64,000 nt of DNA from Bacillota bacterium. Lineage in GTDB: Bacteria > Bacillota > Clostridia > Acetivibrionales > DSM-1351. Below the pieces are notes generated by a model that saw only the letters and a list, made by a program, of their open reading frames with translations, was not told where the DNA came from and made no database searches. Positions 62,364-64,000 of the stretch are shown here, one piece after another; position 1 is the stretch's first letter, and each line of letters starts with the position of its first letter. The DNA lies in assembly GCA_023390335.1 (NCBI GenBank), contig JAEWCZ010000081.1:134124-198123 (forward strand), given 5' to 3'. The position numbers were made by a program, and so were the translations under genes.

Positions 62364-62407
62364 GAGCTTTTACGTTTATTAAATGAGGGCGAAAGCTCTT
62401 ATTTTTT
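62364..62407 (+). terminator. Terminator of mini transcription unit
   Basis: GAGCTTT pairs with AAAGCTC; alternatively GAGGGC, a GAAA tetraloop and GCTCTT form a compact stem. Either is followed by TTATTTTTT. Confidence 0.6.
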
Positions 62408-62441
62408 GTTTGTGTACAACAGCTTTAATTTACTTTTTATG

Positions 62442-62471
62442 TTGACAATATTTGTATTTGTATACTATAAT
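62442..62471 (+). promoter_or_regulatory. Sigma-A promoter of PPC-like protein gene
   Basis: TTGACA (62442-62447), 18-bp spacer and TATAAT (62466-62471), about 85 bp before the preferred start codon. Confidence 0.75.
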
Positions 62472-62555
62472 TTCAAATAAATGGTAGTATATAAATACAA
62501 AAAATGGAGGTAGTTTATGAAGAACCAAAATATAATTACAAAAAGGAGAATTCTA

Positions 62556-63014
62556 ATGAAAAAACCAACAAAACTTTTACTTTTAGCGACAATTGTCTCA
62601 ATTTTATTGTCAGGTGTAAATCTAGTAAATGCAGATGCACTTCAATTTAATACAGAAGCTACTGCTTTCAATCTAACAGATATTAATGATAATTACTTTA
62701 CAAATTCCGTCCCGCTAGATGGTCCAAATGATTCTGATTTTTATATGGTATACAATCCCTCTATCGAACCTTACGTTTATACTTTTTCTTTGCAATCCCC
62801 TGTTAGTGCAAATGTTGATATGCAGGTTGTAATTTATAACGAGACTAAACAAATTTCGTATCTTAATAAGAACGTTGAAGACAACGGAATAAGTCAAAGG
62901 GATTCAACATATTTCATACTTAATCCGGGTGAAAAGGCATATATAAGAGTGCACTCCCATGACTCATCCTATTCTTCTACATACAATTATACGCTTACTT
63001 ATCGCAGAACCTAG
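62556..63014 (+). CDS. Small secreted protein with PPC-like beta-sandwich
   Basis: A 152-residue protein with signal peptide (MKKPTKLLLLATIVSILLSG, cleavage after VNA or nearby) and a single domain of about 110 residues. The pattern DSDFYMVYN ... YTFSLQSP ... MQVVIYNE ... FILNPGEKAYIRVHS ... YNYTLTYR resembles bacterial pre-peptidase C-terminal (PPC) domains. No catalytic domain is attached. The start at 62556 has AAAGGAG seven bases upstream; an in-frame ATG at 62517 has its own GGAGG and would add 13 basic residues. Function unknown; flanked by RHS debris and an IS element. Confidence 0.65.
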   Translation: MKKPTKLLLLATIVSILLSGVNLVNADALQFNTEATAFNLTDINDNYFTNSVPLDGPNDSDFYMVYNPSIEPYVYTFSLQSPVSANVDMQVVIYNETKQISYLNKNVEDNGISQRDSTYFILNPGEKAYIRVHSHDSSYSSTYNYTLTYRRT

Positions 63015-63096
63015 TTAGTATAAAAAATTAAGTGACAAGCGGATGCTTTCGATATTATTTTGCCCCAGGGATTTTGATATGCTCCTCTTGTGGTAG

Positions 63097-63117
63097 ACAG
63101 TTTAATAATAAAACTGT
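63097..63117. repeat. Small inverted repeat before IS3 element
   Basis: ACAGTTT and AAACTGT separated by 7 bp. It lies just outside or at the left end of the insertion sequence; it may be a terminator of the upstream gene or part of an IS end. Confidence 0.4.
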
Positions 63118-63172
63118 TGGGCATGGTACAATAAAGTAGACACAAAGTTAGTAGTGAAAAGGTGGCTGCTTT

Positions 63173-63463
63173 ATGAGACATTCATATGATAAACAATTTA
63201 AAATAGCAGCGGTTAAATTAGTTATGGATAATGACATGCCTGTCGCTGAGGCAACAAAGGCTTTAAATATCCACTACAATTCTCTATACCGTTGGATCAG
63301 TGAGTACGAGGAATATAGATAGAGTGCATTCCCAGGTCATGGGACTGCACTCTATTCTTGTCAGTATGAGATAAAAAAGCTTAGACAAGAGAATGACGAA
63401 CTTAAAAAGGAACTAGATATGTTAAAAAAATACCAGGCCTTCTTGAAGCGAAAGAGCAAATAA
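63173..63463 (+). pseudogene. IS3-family transposase OrfA, interrupted by in-frame stop
   Basis: The frame reads MRHSYDKQFKIAAVKLVMDN, a helix-turn-helix (VAEATKALNIHYNSLYRWISEYEEY), then TAG at codon 50 (63320-63322). It continues in the same frame through SAFPGHGTALYSCQYEIKKL and the leucine-zipper-like LRQENDELKKELDMLKKYQAF, ending in TAA. IS3 OrfA proteins of this length (about 96 codons) normally read straight through, so this copy has a nonsense mutation unless the stop is suppressed or the sequence is wrong. Confidence 0.8.
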
Positions 63464-64000
63464 GATTCCAATACATAAAAGACAATCAAGATCATATAAA
63501 CATCAAGAAGGCCTGCAAAACATTAGGAGTCTCCAGAGCAGGTTACTATAAATACCTAGACCATAAGCCTTCCCAACGTGATATTGAGAATGCAGCTTTG
63601 AAGGAAATCATTAAAGAAATCTTTGATGATAATAAAGGACGATACGGTTCTATTCGAATTGGAAAAGTACTTAGTGAGCGTGGAATTCATGCTAATAGAA
63701 AACGGATATCTAGGCTAATGCGTAAAATGAATTTATGCCCAAAAGGTACAAGGTACAACTACAAAAAATACAATATGAAAAATAGAGGCGAAGAAAGACC
63801 TAGCTTATTAAATCAGCTGTTCCTAACAGATATGAAAAACAAGTTTTGGGTTGGAGATATTACATATATTCCCACTAAGAAAGGCACCCTATACCTTGCT
63901 GTATTTGTAGACCTATTCTCTAGAAAAGTTGTTGGATGGTCAATGAGTAACAAAATGAAAGATACTTTAGTAATTGACGCATTTTTACAAGCTTATGGGA
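63430..64000 (+). CDS. IS3-family transposase OrfB (DDE integrase), truncated by window edge
   Basis: Entered by a -1 shift at the A7 run; no own start codon is evident. It reads IPGLLEAKEQIRFQYIKDNQ, the HTH_21 region (KACKTLGVSRAGYYKYL, RYGSIRIGKVLSERGI) and the rve core with the first catalytic Asp in WVGDITYIPT and the second in LAVFVDLFSRKVVGW. The final Glu lies past position 64000. About 190 codons are visible, without internal stops. Confidence 0.85.
   Translation, partial: MPGLLEAKEQIRFQYIKDNQDHINIKKACKTLGVSRAGYYKYLDHKPSQRDIENAALKEIIKEIFDDNKGRYGSIRIGKVLSERGIHANRKRISRLMRKMNLCPKGTRYNYKKYNMKNRGEERPSLLNQLFLTDMKNKFWVGDITYIPTKKGTLYLAVFVDLFSRKVVGWSMSNKMKDTLVIDAFLQAYG

Larger units (their letters stand above)
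63118..64000 (+). mobile_element. IS3-family insertion sequence, right end outside window
   Basis: A two-frame IS3-type organisation: an HTH orfA, a run of seven A at 63424-63430 for -1 frameshifting, and orfB with the DDE integrase core. The left boundary near 63118 is approximate because the right inverted repeat is not visible. Confidence 0.75.

Overview
The window looks like chromosome of an anaerobic, spore-forming, cellulolytic Clostridium of the Ruminiclostridium (C. cellulolyticum / C. papyrosolvens) type. The evidence is low GC, GerA/GerB/GerC germination genes, a secreted dockerin protein of cellulosome type, an SLH-anchored multimodular glucanase, and a clostridial gene order around hrcA-grpE-dnaK-dnaJ. 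Species assignment is inference from gene content.

Layout. 1-7.7 kb: 5' part of addB (minus), a CPBP membrane protease, a CoA-binding protein, a flavin amine oxidase, then trxB and a CBS-pair protein on plus. 7.7-11.8 kb: an orphan UPF1-like SF1 helicase and a TipAL-type MerR regulator with a textbook 19-bp-spacer promoter. 11.9-29.7 kb: a long minus-strand locus, apparently for beta-1,3-glucan. It holds a YesM-type sensor kinase, an AraC-type response regulator, two CUT1 permeases and a lipoprotein binding protein, a GH94 phosphorylase, an SLH-CBM54-GH16-CBM4 surface glucanase of Lic16A type, and a second GH94 enzyme of cellodextrin-phosphorylase type. The surface enzyme would cut the polysaccharide, the ABC importer (no ATPase gene here) would take up oligosaccharides, and the two phosphorylases would split them inside the cell to sugar phosphate. 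29.9-34.7 kb: a ferritin-like protein, then gerA-gerC on plus facing gerB and a previously uncalled 54-aa membrane protein on minus.

34.8-38.7 kb: an L,D-transpeptidase and a complete pantothenate operon (panG-like, panB, panC, panD). 38.7-42.3 kb: yicC-remA-gmk-rpoZ-glyS. 42.4-49.5 kb: hrcA-grpE-dnaK-dnaJ-prmA-rsmE-cheY-like, led by a perfect CIRCE operator. 49.6-54.8 kb: membrane proteins, a class IV aminotransferase, two HD-domain nucleotide hydrolases and a YiiX-like peptidase. 54.8-57.9 kb: a complete ECF transporter whose S component looks like the tryptophan transporter TrpP. 58-61.9 kb: an LTA-synthase-like sulfatase, an HD hydrolase and a dockerin-chagasin protein. 62-64 kb: an accessory end with an RHS remnant, a mini transcription unit, a small secreted PPC-like protein and a damaged IS3-family element running off the window.

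The most interesting signal is the leader of the TrpP/ECF operon. Its RNA starts at or next to eleven NAG triplets at exact 5-nt spacing; the central eight are all GAG or UAG. This is the signature of a TRAP (MtrB) binding site. It is followed by a hairpin that buries the Shine-Dalgarno sequence and a possible competing pairing. This suggests tryptophan-responsive, TRAP-type control of an ECF tryptophan importer in a cellulolytic clostridium.
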